From Zizania palustris (Eukaryota > Streptophyta > Magnoliopsida > Poales > Poaceae), in assembly GCA_019279435.1 (NCBI GenBank), contig JAAALK010000286.1:34037712-34101711 (forward strand): DNA of 64,000 nt, read 5' to 3'. The notes beneath the pieces were generated by a model. The model saw nothing but the letters and a program-made list of their open reading frames with translations. It was not told where the DNA came from and did not search any database. The translations under genes and the position numbers were made by a program. Shown here piece by piece: positions 61,800 to 64,000 of this stretch (position 1 is its first letter; the number at the start of each line of letters is the position of its first letter).

Positions 61800-64000
61800 A
61801 TGGGTAAGTTCACGGTACATTCAGCCCTTGCAGTAGTTTTATTTGACACTGGAGCTACGCACTCCTTTATATCAACGGCTTTTGTGGAAAAGAATGATAT
61901 GGACATAAGAGAACTACCAAGACCCGTATTAATAGCCACCCCTGGCAAACAAACTCTTGCCCATTCCTATAGTCCAAGGGTATGGGTAGATATCCAAGGC
62001 ACAAAATTTTGGGCCGACCCCATCCTAATAGAATGCCAAGGTTTGGATCTCATTATAGGAATGGATTGGCTCAATAAACACCAAGGAGTGATAAGATGTG
62101 CCTGGAGACAAGTAACGGTGACCAGTGAAGAAGGGACTGCCGTCACATTTCAGATGTCGAGCCTAATGTTCGGAAGACCAAGGCTGCACCAGATTACCTT
62201 GGAGGAGATGCCACCCAAGAGGGATATTGAGTTCCGTATTGACTTGGTACCCAGAACCACTCCCATCTACAAGCGACCATACAAAATGGCCGCCAATGAG
62301 CTAGCTGAGATGAAGAAACAGCTGGAGGATCTTGAAAAGAAGGGATATATCAGACCTAGTACATCTCTGTGGGGTGCCCCTGTCATCTTCGTTGAGAAGA
62401 AAGAGGACAAGGCTAAGCGTATGTGTGTGGATTACCGCGCTTTGAATGAAGTAACCATCAAGAACAAGTACCCGTTACCCAGGATGGATGACCTATTTGA
62501 CCAGCTGAAAGGAGCTACGGTGTTTTCCAAGATTGACCTACGGTCCGGATATCATCAGCTGAGGATTCGAGAGGAGGATATACCCAAGACGGCTTTTACC
62601 TCTCGCTATGGATTATATGAGTGCACGGTTATGTCTTTTGGATTGACCAACGCCCCTGCCTTCTTCATGAATATGATGAATAAGGTGTTCATGGAATATT
62701 TGGACAAATTTATCGTGGTTTTTATAGATGACATCCTCATCTATTCCAAGGATCAGAAAGAGCACGAGGCTCACATCCGGTTGACCCTAGGAAAACTAAG
62801 GGAACACCAATTATACGCCAAGTACAGCAAGTGTAAATTCTGGACGGTGGAAGTAAAGTTCCTTGGACACATCATTTCTGCGCAAGGTATCGCAGTGGAC
62901 CCTGCCACCGTAGAAGCAGTTACGGATTGGTTGCCACCCACCAACATATCAGAGATACGCGGTTTTCTTGGTTTAGCAGGGTATTATCGGAGGTTCATCG
63001 AGAATTTTTCCAAGATAGCCAAGCCTATGACCAAGTTATTGCAGAAGGGAGAAAAGTTTGAATGGACTCCTGAATGCGAGGAATGTTTTCGCACCCTCAA
63101 GACCCAGCTGGTGTCAGCACCCATACTGACCCTACCAGATATCCGGAAGGACTTCCATGTTTATTGCGACGCATCTCGCCAAGGATTGGGATGTGTTCTC
63201 ATGCAAGACGGAAAGGTTATTTCATACGCCTCTCGTCAGTTGAGACCTCATGAGCTAAATTACCCGACCCATGACTTGGAATTGGCCGCTGTTGTACACG
63301 CCCTTAAGATATGGAGACATTAATTGGTCGGAAATCGCTGCGAAATCTTTACGGATCACAAGAGTTTAAAGTATATCTTCACGCAGCCAGACCTCAATCT
63401 GAGGCAAAGACGATGGTTGGAATTAATAAAGGACTACGACTTAGGTATTCACCACCACCCCGGAAAAGCCAATGTGGTAGCTGATGCACTAAGTTGTAAG
63501 GGATATTGCACCGCCATCGTGATTCAGGATCACGCGCCCTTACTCTATAAGGAGATGGAAAAGCTAAACCTTGGGTTAACCACCGGAGCATACCTAGCCA
63601 CCTTGGAGACCCAGCCAGTTCTATTTGAGCAGATCCATGAGGCCTAGTTGGAAGACCCGGATATAGCTGCCATTAGGAAGAACATGAGACAAGGTAAGGC
63701 CCTAGGATTTTCAGAACACGAGAATGGCACCGTATGGTTTGGAACCCGGATATGTGTGACGGATAAACCGGAGATAAAGATCCTTATCCTAAGGGAAGCC
63801 CATGATACTTTATACTCCATCCATCCCGGAAGTACCAAGATGTACCAGGACCTGAAGGAACGCTATTGGTGGGTTAGCATGAAGAAAGAGATTGCTCAGT
63901 TCATCGCAGAATGTGACATCTGCAGAAGAGTAAAGGCAGAACATTAGAGACCTGCAGGACTGTTACAGCCACTTAAAGTGCCTGAATGGAAATGGGAAGA
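61800..64000 (+). pseudogene. Chromovirus Pol (protease, RT, RNase H, integrase finger), broken and cut by window end
   Basis: The protease has FDTGATHSFIS. RT shows FVEKKEDKAKRMCVDYR, FSKIDLRSGYHQLR, MSFGLTNAPAFF and VFIDDILIYS. RNase H shows YCDASRQGLGCVLMQ, YPTHDLELAAVVHAL and FTDHKSLKYIF. The integrase finger (HPGSTKMYQDL, CDICRRVKAEH) is complete. Stops are TAA at 63321, within RNase H where Tyr is expected, and TAG at 63645 and 63945 where Gln is expected. The integrase core and chromodomain would lie outside the window, so their state is unknown. Confidence 0.93.

Larger units (their letters stand above)
56597..64000 (+). mobile_element. Tekay/Del-like chromovirus, 5' part
   Basis: Starts with the LTR motif TGTAACACCCC, common in Tekay/Del-type chromoviruses. 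It continues with the primer site, an extra ORF, gag with a zinc knuckle, protease, RT, RNase H and the integrase finger, and leaves the window before the integrase core. The gag-pol frame has six in-frame stops but no visible frameshift. Confidence 0.92.

Overview
This window looks like repeat-filled, heterochromatin-type DNA from a large plant genome, most likely a grass. I see no host gene, no tRNA or rRNA gene and no CRISPR array. Almost every base belongs to LTR retrotransposons stacked inside one another, plus one CACTA DNA-transposon fragment. The grass assignment is an inference from the element types: Maximus/SIRE-like copia, Tat-type and chromovirus gypsy with tRNA-iMet primer sites, and En/Spm CACTA.

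Bases 1-29175 are a nested set of elements. The outermost is the 3' end of a copia family (C, 26017-29175). Inside it lies the end of an unclassified LTR element (X, 25297-26016). Inside X is a copia element of family A (A1, plus strand, 1-5398 and 24355-25296). The 3' LTR of A1 is split by a Ty3/gypsy chromovirus (minus strand, 5399-7363 and 18753-24354). The integrase of that gypsy is split by a second, complete family A element (A2, minus strand, 7364-18752). A2 has a 5-bp target duplication ATGAC, almost identical LTRs, and open gag and pol frames. It is the youngest and best preserved element here.

Bases 29176-35377 are older decayed sequence: two diverged 0.5-kb direct repeats, a broken gag-like or antisense-ORF-like coding remnant, and a truncated CACTA transposon (32874-34452) that carries the start of a TNP2-type transposase.

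Bases 35378-45619 are an LTR of a Tekay/Del-like chromovirus (minus strand). It is split by a Tat-lineage gypsy element (35814-44815, TSD CTCGA). That element has pol on the minus strand, a 118-bp tandem repeat, and an antisense gene on the plus strand with its own TATA box and a probable intron. Its gag and primer site are deleted.

Bases 45620-56596 are a decayed copia element of family B (plus strand). Its 3' LTR is interrupted at 56597 by a Tekay/Del-like chromovirus (plus strand) that runs off the window. This chromovirus has a 3-kb LTR, an intact extra ORF between primer site and gag, and a gag-pol frame broken mainly by CAG-to-TAG changes.

The less ordinary points are the intron-bearing antisense gene of the Tat element, the extra ORF0-like gene and a conserved coding-like segment inside the LTRs of the Tekay-like elements, dense TTCGAA palindromes in the family A LTRs, and a non-coding block conserved between families A and B.
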